Positions 1 through 5,668 are shown, numbered from the stretch's first letter. The stretch is DNA of 5,762 bases from Enterococcus diestrammenae (GCF_009933255.1 NZ_MAEI01000039.1:1-5762); one strand, 5' to 3'. The notes: generated by a model not told the origin, from the sequence alone. Program-made: numbers and translations.

Positions 1-10
1 TCAAGTTCAT
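1..10 (-). CDS. 5' end of a divergent gene leaving the left edge (first codons only)
   Basis: Read on the minus strand, an ATG at 10-8 is followed by AAC and TTG (Met-Asn-Leu) before the window ends. A GAAGGAG ribosome binding site lies 8 nt upstream, which is ideal spacing. The coding part is too short to name a product. The gene would be transcribed away from yfhO and preceded by a perfect dyad at 45-69, suggesting a regulated promoter. The call rests only on the start codon and the ribosome binding site, so a chance match remains possible. Confidence 0.55.
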
Positions 11-18
11 TATAAGTG

Positions 19-25
19 CTCCTTC
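19..25 (-). promoter_or_regulatory. Ribosome binding site of the left-edge gene
   Basis: The minus strand reads GAAGGAG, followed by an 8-nt spacer (11-18) and then ATG. This is a near-perfect match to the Firmicute anti-Shine-Dalgarno complement, and it is the main reason to believe that a gene starts at position 10. Confidence 0.55.
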
Positions 26-44
26 GTTTTCAAGACAGCGTTAG

Positions 45-69
45 AGGTTCGGCAAAATTTGCCGAACCT
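45..69. promoter_or_regulatory. Perfect 12-bp dyad, probable operator of the left-edge gene
   Basis: The arms AGGTTCGGCAAA (45-56) and TTTGCCGAACCT (58-69) are exact reverse complements around one central base. On the minus strand, -10-like boxes lie right beside it: TATAAA at 84-79 and TATAAG overlapping its outer edge near 74-69. The dyad would therefore sit on the transcription start of the left-edge gene, as repressor operators do; no good -35 was found. As a plus-strand terminator it is less convincing, because the T6 run (76-81) starts about 7 nt after the stem and no plus-strand gene is seen upstream. The regulator family cannot be named from the sequence alone. Confidence 0.5.
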
Positions 70-84
70 TATATGTTTTTTATA

Positions 85-216
85 CTTTCGGTTGAGAAAC
101 GAGAAAGCCTACGTTTAGCGATATTTTTAAAGACTAGTTTGTCTACTTTGATGAATACCATCCCATCTCATCACCGAATTCGCAAAAGGAATTGTCGAGT
201 GAACGAAACCCTTTTT
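85..216. other. Spacer with no recognisable gene
   Basis: This stretch has no reading frame with a ribosome binding site and no recognisable protein. An open plus-strand frame passes through it and ends at 222, but it runs across the dyad at 45-69 and translates to a basic, low-complexity peptide without family resemblance. I see no RNA gene. It probably belongs to the upstream region of the left-edge gene. Confidence 0.5.
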
Positions 217-251
217 AAATAAACGCTGTTTTCAATTGCAGCGGTTTATTT
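217..251. repeat. Imperfect inverted repeat (AT-rich stem-loop)
   Basis: AAATAAAC plus GCTG (217-228) pairs with CAGC plus GTTTATTT (239-251), with a single bulged G at 243 and a 10-nt loop. The plus-strand 3' arm ends in T-rich sequence, so it could act as a weak plus-strand terminator. No gene is visible just upstream on that strand. It may simply be a foldback sequence. Confidence 0.45.
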
Positions 252-318
252 GCTGTGTTTAAAAAACTTCCAGCAATATTAGAAAGGCGAAACGAACTCG
301 TGAAGCCAGATATTTTTA

Positions 319-369
319 GACTTGGTATTGCGAAATTTTCACAAGTGAAAATTCCATAATACCTTAGTC
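319..369. repeat. Long interrupted stem-loop with a perfect central palindrome
   Basis: The core AATTTTCAC (334-342) and GTGAAAATT (345-353) are exact reverse complements separated by AA. Outside a 4-by-4 internal loop, GGTATT (324-329) pairs with AATACC (358-363). Beyond a small bulge, GACT (319-322) pairs with AGTC (366-369). Nineteen base pairs thus span 51 nt, immediately next to the terminator at 373-410. Function is unknown: an operator palindrome, the folded part of a read-through transcript, or a decayed foldback element are all possible. Confidence 0.55.
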
Positions 370-372
370 AGC

Positions 373-410
373 AAAAAAACTGCCGTAGACTCAAAGTCCC
401 CGACAGTTTT
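373..410 (-). terminator. Rho-independent terminator, minus strand (possibly bidirectional)
   Basis: On the minus strand, AAAACTGTCG (410-401) pairs with CGGCAGTTTT (385-376) through one G-U wobble. An inner GACT/AGTC stem (398-395 with 391-388) caps it across a 2-by-2 internal loop, and a run of seven U (379-373) ends it. On the plus strand the wobble becomes an A-C mismatch and only four T follow, so the minus direction fits better. It sits about 50 nt downstream of a minus-strand -10 box. Confidence 0.7.
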
Positions 411-457
411 AATATGTGCCGCCTCGCCAGCGCAAAATAATTTTTATGTTTTTTTAT
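373..457 (-). ncRNA. Candidate small RNA or terminated leader, about 85 nt
   Basis: A minus-strand promoter (464-492) predicts a start near 457, and a strong terminator ends at about 373. Between them lie a U/A-rich 5' part, an unusually GC-rich block complementary to 421-434 (GCGCTGGCGAGGCGGC on the RNA strand), and then the terminator hairpin. No start codon with a ribosome binding site is present, so it is unlikely to encode a peptide. It could be a free small RNA, an antitoxin-type antisense RNA, or the attenuated leader of the gene starting at position 10. I recognise no known riboswitch or RNA family. Confidence 0.4.
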
Positions 458-463
458 AATCTC

Positions 464-492
464 AAAATACAACATTAAATATATGTTGTCAA
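464..492 (-). promoter_or_regulatory. Sigma-A-type promoter on the minus strand
   Basis: On the minus strand a perfect TTGACA (492-487) is followed by a 17-nt AT-rich spacer and TATTTT (469-464, four of six matches to TATAAT). The spacing is optimal. The only thing it clearly precedes is the minus-strand terminator at 410-373, so it appears to drive a short transcript. The local AT-richness raises the chance of a coincidental match, but the perfect -35 box is uncommon. Confidence 0.5.
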
Positions 493-650
493 GACACTTT
501 TCAATGAATTATCGCAATACCATAGTTTTAATTTCTTAATAATTAAAATTAAATAACTTTATAAATGAAATTAGTTGAAACTAAAGTTGTTTATACATGT
601 TTTTTCTGTTGCTGTTAGAACTATTTTTCCCACCGTATTTTTTTATGGAC
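493..650. other. AT-rich spacer upstream of yfhO
   Basis: Very AT-rich DNA without a supported gene. It contains two small inverted repeats: TTTTAATT (526-533) with AATTAAAA (541-548), and TTAGTT (571-576) with AACTAA (579-584). Open frames reaching in from yfhO (plus) or ending at 581 (minus) lack ribosome binding sites and are not believed to be coding here. Confidence 0.5.
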
Positions 651-694
651 TTTCCCCCACGCTCCCTCCCCTTCCTCTTTCCTAATTTCTCCCT
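651..694 (+). other. Polypyrimidine tract in front of the yfhO promoter
   Basis: Forty of 44 plus-strand bases are C or T, including 22 in a row at 662-683; the exceptions are at 659, 661, 684 and 685. The tract overlaps the -35 side of the proposed yfhO promoter. It interrupts otherwise AT-rich spacer DNA and has no coding explanation. Confidence 0.7.
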
Positions 695-708
695 AGATAT
701 GGTAAACT
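679..708 (+). promoter_or_regulatory. Probable yfhO promoter (extended -10)
   Basis: TGGTAAACT (700-708) is an extended -10 element: a TG dinucleotide, one base, then TAAACT with four of six matches. A weak -35, TTCCTA (679-684), lies 18 nt upstream. The predicted start near 714 leaves a leader of roughly 75 nt before the yfhO ribosome binding site. The extended -10 can compensate for the poor -35. Other weak boxes exist between 740 and 770, so the assignment is moderate. Confidence 0.42.
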
Positions 709-778
709 TAACAAAGAATTCCCGTTGTACGCAACTAGCTTTGCAGAACTTGATCGCAACGGTTTCAATACTTCCATT

Positions 779-787
779 AAAGGGTGA
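779..787 (+). promoter_or_regulatory. Ribosome binding site that fixes the yfhO start
   Basis: AAAGGGTGA ends 4 nt before the ATG at 792, with the GGG core 7 nt from it. Neither upstream in-frame ATG candidate (597, 699) has such a site. This decides the start and removes 65 residues from the longest open frame. Confidence 0.75.
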
Positions 788-791
788 CACG

Positions 792-3419
792 ATGTCTACA
801 ATCAAAGCATTTCTCAAAGAAAACCGCCGCTATCTACTAGCGAGTTGTCTAATACCAATCGGGGTCATGGCGTTTATCTATCTGACCCTTGGGATTTATC
901 CTGGAAGCTCTCGTAGCGTACTTGCTAGCGATGCTTTTTCCCAATTTTCCAACTTCCACGCCAGCTATCGCAACATGCTCCTAGGGAAACAAGGCGCCCT
1001 CTATACGTGGAATGCTTCCTTGGGCTTAAATTACCTGTCATTAGTTTCCTATTATCTCGGGGGATTGTTTACGCCACTGGTGATCTTTTTCCCGAATCAG
1101 TTGATGCCAGATGCCTTGTATTTTCTAACCTTGATCAAAATCGGCGCCGCTGGTTTGGCCTTTTGGTTTTACGCCAAGCATACCTTCCGCCTGCCTCGAG
1201 CTTATCACGTCATTTTAGCAATTTGTTATAGTTTGATGTCCTTTGTCACCGCCCACTCTGAGTTGATCATGTGGTTAGATGCCTTTGTCTGGTTACCCCT
1301 CATCATTTGGGGGATTGATCGAGTCTTGGCTGGGAAAAGTCCGCGACTACTCTTTTTCAGTTATTTACTTATGTTTCTAACCAGTTTTTACACCGGTTTT
1401 ATGCTGGCGATTTTTTCGGCGTTGTACTTTATCGCCCACTTCTTCATGGCACCCAAACGCAATCTCCGCTATGTGCTCCCCTATGGATTGACGGCATTGT
1501 TAGCCGGTGGCGCCAGCATGATTATCATTTTGCCAGCGATTTTGGATCTTTCTGCTAATGGAGAAACCTTGTCTACTGTCACCAAGCTGAAAACCGAAGC
1601 CACTGCTCCCTTGGATCTATTGATGAAAAACATGATTGCCGTTTATGATACGACTAAATACGGCTCGATTCCTTTCATCTACGTTGGTTTATTGCCCCTG
1701 GTTTTGTGCTTGTATTATTTTATTTCTCGGCGCATCCCCTGGAAAAACAAACTCCTTTATGGGGCCCTTTTTGGCATTTTGATTGCTAGTTTTTATCTCG
1801 TACCCCTCAATCTTTTTTGGCATGGGATGCATGCGCCAAATATGTTCTTGTTCCGCTATGCGTTTCTCTTTTCCTTTATGGTTGTGATGTTGGCGGGTTA
1901 CGGGTGGGAAACGCTAGCCCTCAAAAACTGGCAAACCTTTGCCGTCTTGCTGTTGTTGTTAATGGCCGCTTTTTGTCTGGCCTATGGTCTCCATCCAGCT
2001 GCTAGTTACAGCTATATCAAGCTGTTCTCGCTAGTTTTGACCTTATGTTTCTTGCTACTGTATCTCGTTTTGTTTACTTGCCAAAAAATCGGCGCCGTCG
2101 GACAAAAAGTCTTCACCATCCTCTTATTATTGACCGTCACGGGGGAAGCTGCCGTGAACACCAACGGCATGCTGCGGGGAATTTTAAACGATTGGAACTA
2201 TGCCTCTCGCAGTCTCTACACCGATCCTTATCCCGAAATCAAAGAGTTAGTAGATAAGAATACCGCTGCTAGCGATACTTTCTTTCGTCTGGAAAATCTC
2301 GATGCCGTCTCCAGTAATGATAGCTTAAACTACGGCTACAGCGGCATCAGTATGTTTTCTTCCATCCGTAATCGTCACTCTTCTGGCTATCTGGACAAAC
2401 TGGGCTTTCGTTCCCGTGGCACCAACTTAAATATCCGTTATGCCAACAATACCCTGTTAGCAGACAGCCTGATGGGCATCAAGTACAATCTGGCGAAAGG
2501 TAGCCTCTCAAAATATGGCTTCACGCCGAATGGGAGCACCAAAAACTACCAATCCTACAAAAACGACAACGCCTTACCGCTAGCACTACTGGTAGATCCC
2601 ACTGCTGCAGCAATCGAACAACCGGCAAACGACAACCTGACTTGCCAAACCAATCTGACAAACGGGCTAGCTGGTTTAAACATGCAATATTTCCGCTTTG
2701 CTCCCCTCGTGCAAAAAGAAACCAAAAATGCCGAGGTCACTCAAAGTGGCATCTACACCACGATCAAAGAAATCGAAGGCAATGTCGCTAAAGATATCAC
2801 TTGGGAAGTTTCCATACCAGCCTATACACAGGCTTACCTCAGCTTGTATCCAAAAGACTTTGCGCAACTAAAAAGTTCCACCGTCACCATGTTCGTCAAT
2901 GGTAGCCAACGGAAAAGCCAAATCAACATCACGGGCCAATATTACGATCTCGGCTACTACGATAAGGAAACCACATTGACCTTTACCGCCAGCTTTTATG
3001 GGACTCCCGAAATCAGTTTCCAAAATCCACAAGCCCTCTTCTTGGACACCGTCGCCTATCAAACCGCCATGGATGCCCTCAAAGAAAAAGCAGTGGACCT
3101 TGATGTGGGTAAACAATCGGCTAGCGGTACTGTCACTGCCACTGACGATCAATTGCTAGTCACCACCATTCCTTACGAAAAAGGTTGGCGGGCCACCATC
3201 GACGGCAAATCCGTGCCAGTCACAGCCTTTCAAGATGCTTTCGTCTCCGTGAAAATTCCCGCTGGCAAGCATCAAATCAAACTCAGCTATGCCCCACAAG
3301 GCTTCAAAACTGGGATTGGCTTATTCTTTGGCTGTGGGTTATTGTTTGGTCTTTTTGATTTCGGTTATCGCAAATGGCGTAAACCCTCCCTCAGAGATTT
3401 ACCAACAAGCCACACCTAA
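792..3419 (+). CDS. yfhO: YfhO-family polytopic membrane protein, probable GT-C glycosyltransferase
   Basis: The protein has 875 residues. A basic N-terminus leads into a first membrane helix at about 14-36. Further hydrophobic helices lie at roughly 78-100, 107-127, 136-156, 158-178, 186-218, 228-252, 293-312, 320-340, 351-371, 380-400, 408-428 and 437-455. A long hydrophilic domain (about 456-838) presumably faces outside, and one last helix (about 839-858) precedes a basic tail. Family-type motifs are SDAFSQF (46-52) in the first outside loop, whose Asp47 matches the usual place of the catalytic acid in GT-C enzymes, MWLDA (160-164), and PYEKGW with DGK (794-799, 804-806) near the end. Bacillus subtilis YfhO is reported to add GlcNAc from a lipid carrier to lipoteichoic acid; the same role here, including sugar and acceptor, is inference. 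The start at 792 is chosen for its ribosome binding site. The gene is single, convergent with the hexosaminidase gene, with its own promoter and terminator. Confidence 0.9.
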   Translation: MSTIKAFLKENRRYLLASCLIPIGVMAFIYLTLGIYPGSSRSVLASDAFSQFSNFHASYRNMLLGKQGALYTWNASLGLNYLSLVSYYLGGLFTPLVIFFPNQLMPDALYFLTLIKIGAAGLAFWFYAKHTFRLPRAYHVILAICYSLMSFVTAHSELIMWLDAFVWLPLIIWGIDRVLAGKSPRLLFFSYLLMFLTSFYTGFMLAIFSALYFIAHFFMAPKRNLRYVLPYGLTALLAGGASMIIILPAILDLSANGETLSTVTKLKTEATAPLDLLMKNMIAVYDTTKYGSIPFIYVGLLPLVLCLYYFISRRIPWKNKLLYGALFGILIASFYLVPLNLFWHGMHAPNMFLFRYAFLFSFMVVMLAGYGWETLALKNWQTFAVLLLLLMAAFCLAYGLHPAASYSYIKLFSLVLTLCFLLLYLVLFTCQKIGAVGQKVFTILLLLTVTGEAAVNTNGMLRGILNDWNYASRSLYTDPYPEIKELVDKNTAASDTFFRLENLDAVSSNDSLNYGYSGISMFSSIRNRHSSGYLDKLGFRSRGTNLNIRYANNTLLADSLMGIKYNLAKGSLSKYGFTPNGSTKNYQSYKNDNALPLALLVDPTAAAIEQPANDNLTCQTNLTNGLAGLNMQYFRFAPLVQKETKNAEVTQSGIYTTIKEIEGNVAKDITWEVSIPAYTQAYLSLYPKDFAQLKSSTVTMFVNGSQRKSQINITGQYYDLGYYDKETTLTFTASFYGTPEISFQNPQALFLDTVAYQTAMDALKEKAVDLDVGKQSASGTVTATDDQLLVTTIPYEKGWRATIDGKSVPVTAFQDAFVSVKIPAGKHQIKLSYAPQGFKTGIGLFFGCGLLFGLFDFGYRKWRKPSLRDLPTSHT

Positions 3420-3443
3420 CCATCAACTAGCAACAAATGAACG

Positions 3444-3459
3444 AATCCAACAATCCAAC
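3444..3459. repeat. Short tandem repeat, two copies of AATCCAAC
   Basis: Two exact adjacent copies of an 8-mer (3444-3451, 3452-3459) lie between the yfhO stop codon and its terminator. This is probably of no functional weight. Confidence 0.6.
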
Positions 3460-3476
3460 GATATACGAAAAACTAT

Positions 3477-3533
3477 CTAGTATATGAAAAATCCCCGGAT
3501 CAGCAAATGATTCGGGGCTTTTTTATACACTAG
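3477..3533 (+). terminator. Long stem-loop terminator between convergent genes, likely bidirectional
   Basis: CCCCGGATCA (3493-3502) pairs with TGATTCGGGG (3508-3517) through one G-U wobble around a GCAAA loop, followed by C and six T (3519-3524). This is a classic plus-strand terminator 73 nt after the yfhO stop. The pairing continues outward: 3477-3492 and 3518-3533 match at 13 of 16 positions, giving 26-nt arms with CTAG at both ends. On the minus strand the core stem is followed by A and five T, so it can also stop the hexosaminidase transcript coming from the right. Confidence 0.85.
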
Positions 3534-3618
3534 ACCTCAGCAAAGAGGCGGACTGACTTTTCTACAATCGCTTAAGTTGCTTCATTACTTAAATCTAGTA
3601 ATTTTCTTCTTAGGTAGC

Positions 3619-3660
3619 CAGCTTGGTAAATGCCAAAGCAATTCTATTTACCTTTAGCTG
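3619..3660. repeat. Inverted repeat just after the hexosaminidase stop codon
   Basis: CAGCT and GGTAAAT (3619-3623, 3625-3631) pair with ATTTACC and AGCTG (3646-3652, 3656-3660), with a 1-versus-3 nt bulge between the two stem parts. It starts 13 nt past the end of the hexosaminidase gene in the minus direction. No U-run follows on either strand, so it is not a standard terminator. It may stabilise the 3' end of the transcript. Confidence 0.5.
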
Positions 3661-3673
3661 ATTGAGGGACCCT

Positions 3674-5599
3674 TTAGCAATAACCAGACACCGAAGTCTG
3701 ACGATAGGTAAACCCACTGATTTCAATTGGAATCGAAGTCGCCATGAAAGGCAGCCGTTCTTCTACCAACTCTAACAGTTTGTCGGTTCCTGCCAAATAA
3801 TTGGTAATTCGCCGGGCAATCGTTCGTAAACGATGGGCTACCCCAGCATAGCGCTGTTCCAAGACCTCCCAGCCATAACTCTTATAAGTCGCCATCCAAA
3901 TGGCTTCATGGCTTTCGGCTAACTCCTCCACCTGTGTTGCCAGTGTCAAACACAACCCTTGCAGTTTTTGAAGTTCTCCGGGATTCTCCTTTTTTCTGGC
4001 TTCCTGTAAATGAACACCCAGCTCAACTTTACCTGCTAAGACCTCCGCCAATTGCCGATAACGCTCTCGTATCAAAGCAATCGTGGGGTCTTTCGGTGCC
4101 TGGTCCCCTTCAGTAGTGAGGACCGTTGCCAATTGCTGATAATACTGTCCCAAGGTTCGGTCAGCCTGCTTGTTATGGGCCGCCACATGAAAATCATACA
4201 GCCCCACTAAGGGATCTTGCCACAACAATAGTTTGCTAATATTGGTCATATTGAGATTATCCGGGGTCACCGTATCCACTTCATCGAAATACCGCAAAGC
4301 TGACAACCAGCGATAACTCCCCTCCCCTAGCAACGTATCACAAACCCCAGCCACTGCCATTGTGGTCTCTTCCGCCCTTTTTTCGGGATTGTAGACACAC
4401 TCTGCTAAATAAGCTCCACCTAGGAGAGAGTGCCAGTGCTCCGTTTCCTGACCGTCATCCCCCCAGGTGGTTAACATCACTTCTTTTACCCCTTTGCGAT
4501 GACAAGCTGCCACAGCCGCTGCGATAATTCTCTCGGTTTTACCATGATTAGGCGCTAGACTGTTCCACATATGCGCCCCAGTAGCCAAGACGTAATGATC
4601 CAAATCACAAAAGGCCAAATGATGATCAATGACTGTTTCATAGGCTTCAGCTGTATCCGAACCATAATCCCAATGAACATAAGTCAAACCAGCTGGTAAC
4701 GTCGCAGCCGCCTCAGCCTTTAGCTGAAATGCCGGGTTATAATACCGATCCACCTGCGTCTCGTCTAATAATTTGTAAATAAAGTCACTCCAGATCAATG
4801 GCTCCAAATCATACTTGGCGACTAAAGCCAACACCCGCTGCATGTGTTGAATCATCAAAGTCGTCCGATCCTGATAACCGTGCAGACTCAGATAACGCCC
4901 CAAGCCAGCTTGATATGCCTCATCCATCCCCAAATGAATCCGCTTGGTCTGATAGAGTTGTTGACAACTTGCCAGCATCTTCTCGATGGCTTCGTAAACT
5001 TTTTCTTCCCCAATCAATAAGGTATTGCCATCATCTTGGAGTTCCTGATTAGGAAACCATTTCAAAAACTGGGTTAAGTGGGCCAAAGTTTGGATGGCCG
5101 GCACGACTTCCATCCCAAAAAGGGCAGCAAAGGCCACGATTTCCTTGATTTCCTCAGCTGAGTAGGCGCCTCTTAAATAACCAAAATATGGCAAATCAGC
5201 CACTTCATAAGTATCTTCCGTGTAAAGATACAAGGTAGTATAGCCCATCACCGCAAGATAGGCGATAAACTTTTTGGCAGTGGTGACTTGCATTACGCCA
5301 TTGCGAGAGGCATCCAACGAATAGCTGACTTCCAAAATAGGAGTCTCCTCCCGATAAGTGGTTTCCCCGCTTGCCAATAATCGTGGGTAACCCACAAACA
5401 AGCCCCGATAAATCAAGGCCTCATGGCTATAGCGTAGGATGATTGCTCCTGTTGCTTCACGACGGATTTCAAAAAAACGTGATTCCCTCCTGCTGCTTTG
5501 TTTTTCAAGAATAATCTCTTCATAACCCGCCGGTAGTACAATCGCTAATTCCTCCATCAAAAAATCCAGACCTGCTGTTTGATAGTGACTCACTTTCAT
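3674..5599 (-). CDS. Intracellular GH20 beta-N-acetylhexosaminidase (GH20C-like)
   Basis: The protein has 641 residues. Family 20 enzymes release terminal beta-linked GlcNAc or GalNAc by substrate-assisted catalysis. A small N-terminal alpha/beta domain (about 1-85) precedes a TIM-barrel (about 90-405) and a helical C-terminal region (about 410-641). Visible active-site features are DASRN (96-100, the sugar-binding Arg at 99), the catalytic pair Asp226-Glu227 in LGMDEA, and aromatic pocket residues Trp270, Trp310, Trp345 and Trp379 (the last in TTWGDDGQE). Sequence and length resemble the pneumococcal GH20C enzyme as I remember it. There is no signal peptide, anchor or LPXTG motif, so it should act in the cytoplasm on imported oligosaccharides. 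The ATG at 5599 is preferred because GGAGG lies 11 nt upstream; a GTG at 5623 would add eight residues but has no good binding site and would place GGAGG inside the gene. A cre-like box upstream suggests CcpA repression. No sugar transporter or other glycosidase is next to it in the window. Confidence 0.92.
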   Translation of the reverse strand: MKVSHYQTAGLDFLMEELAIVLPAGYEEIILEKQSSRRESRFFEIRREATGAIILRYSHEALIYRGLFVGYPRLLASGETTYREETPILEVSYSLDASRNGVMQVTTAKKFIAYLAVMGYTTLYLYTEDTYEVADLPYFGYLRGAYSAEEIKEIVAFAALFGMEVVPAIQTLAHLTQFLKWFPNQELQDDGNTLLIGEEKVYEAIEKMLASCQQLYQTKRIHLGMDEAYQAGLGRYLSLHGYQDRTTLMIQHMQRVLALVAKYDLEPLIWSDFIYKLLDETQVDRYYNPAFQLKAEAAATLPAGLTYVHWDYGSDTAEAYETVIDHHLAFCDLDHYVLATGAHMWNSLAPNHGKTERIIAAAVAACHRKGVKEVMLTTWGDDGQETEHWHSLLGGAYLAECVYNPEKRAEETTMAVAGVCDTLLGEGSYRWLSALRYFDEVDTVTPDNLNMTNISKLLLWQDPLVGLYDFHVAAHNKQADRTLGQYYQQLATVLTTEGDQAPKDPTIALIRERYRQLAEVLAGKVELGVHLQEARKKENPGELQKLQGLCLTLATQVEELAESHEAIWMATYKSYGWEVLEQRYAGVAHRLRTIARRITNYLAGTDKLLELVEERLPFMATSIPIEISGFTYRQTSVSGYC

Positions 5600-5610
5600 C
5601 TTACTCGCTT

Positions 5611-5615
5611 CCTCC
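5611..5615 (-). promoter_or_regulatory. Ribosome binding site of the hexosaminidase gene
   Basis: The minus strand reads GGAGG, 11 nt before the ATG at 5599. This spacing is slightly longer than optimal but better than anything in front of the GTG at 5623, where GGAG lies only one base from the start. It therefore supports the shorter protein. Confidence 0.65.
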
Positions 5616-5628
5616 AAACTCACGCTCC

Positions 5629-5642
5629 AGGTGACTACACCT
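5629..5642. repeat. Small inverted repeat in the hexosaminidase leader
   Basis: AGGTG (5629-5633) and CACCT (5638-5642) are reverse complements around a 4-nt loop. On the minus strand the hairpin would form in the mRNA just ahead of the ribosome binding site. It contains the heptamer TAGTCAC, which recurs at 5735-5729 over the -35 box, so a protein-binding role is conceivable but unproven. Confidence 0.35.
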
Positions 5643-5654
5643 TGTCAGCTTTTG

Positions 5655-5668
5655 TGATTTCGCTTTCA
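5655..5668 (-). promoter_or_regulatory. Catabolite-responsive element (cre) for CcpA
   Basis: The minus strand reads TGAAAGCGAAATCA. It agrees with the cre consensus TGWAANCGNTNWCA at 13 of 14 positions; only the T of the right half differs. It lies downstream of the predicted transcription start (about 5697) and upstream of the start codon, where CcpA bound with HPr-Ser46-P blocks elongating polymerase. This suggests that the hexosaminidase is repressed when preferred sugars are present. Confidence 0.72.

Noticed and set aside
45..82. Plus-strand rho-independent terminator made of the 45-69 stem and the T6 run at 76-81
   Set aside because: The T-run is separated from the stem by several bases, and the sequence to the left looks like the start of a minus-strand gene rather than the end of a plus-strand gene. 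An operator is the better reading, though termination is not excluded.
16..222. Plus-strand open frame of 68 codons
   Set aside because: It begins over the ribosome binding site of the left-edge gene, runs through the dyad at 45-69, lacks its own Shine-Dalgarno site and resembles no known protein.
219..359. Plus-strand frame that can be read from 219 to the stop at 357-359, with GTG starts at 255 and 300 (34 or 19 residues)
   Set aside because: The translation has a plausible amino-acid mix, but there is no ATG. The GTG at 255 has no binding site and the one at 300 only a weak, distant AAAGG. It could be a gene remnant, but I cannot match it to any family.
82..410. Par-type (Fst) toxin-antitoxin locus with a shared bidirectional terminator
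   Set aside because: The minus-strand RNA and the terminator fit the layout, but no plus-strand frame encodes a short hydrophobic Fst-like peptide with a ribosome binding site.
597..791. N-terminal extension of YfhO from ATG 597 or ATG 699
   Set aside because: Neither start has a ribosome binding site, the extra residues are unlike YfhO N-termini, and the proposed promoter lies inside the extension. The ATG at 792 has a good site.
581..817. Minus-strand open frame of 78 codons across the yfhO start
   Set aside because: Its basic low-complexity middle comes from the complement of the polypyrimidine tract, and it overlaps the well-supported start and ribosome binding site of yfhO.
5600..5623. 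GTG start eight codons upstream for the hexosaminidase
   Set aside because: GGAG lies only one base before it, and the good GGAGG lies inside the extension, properly serving the ATG at 5599.
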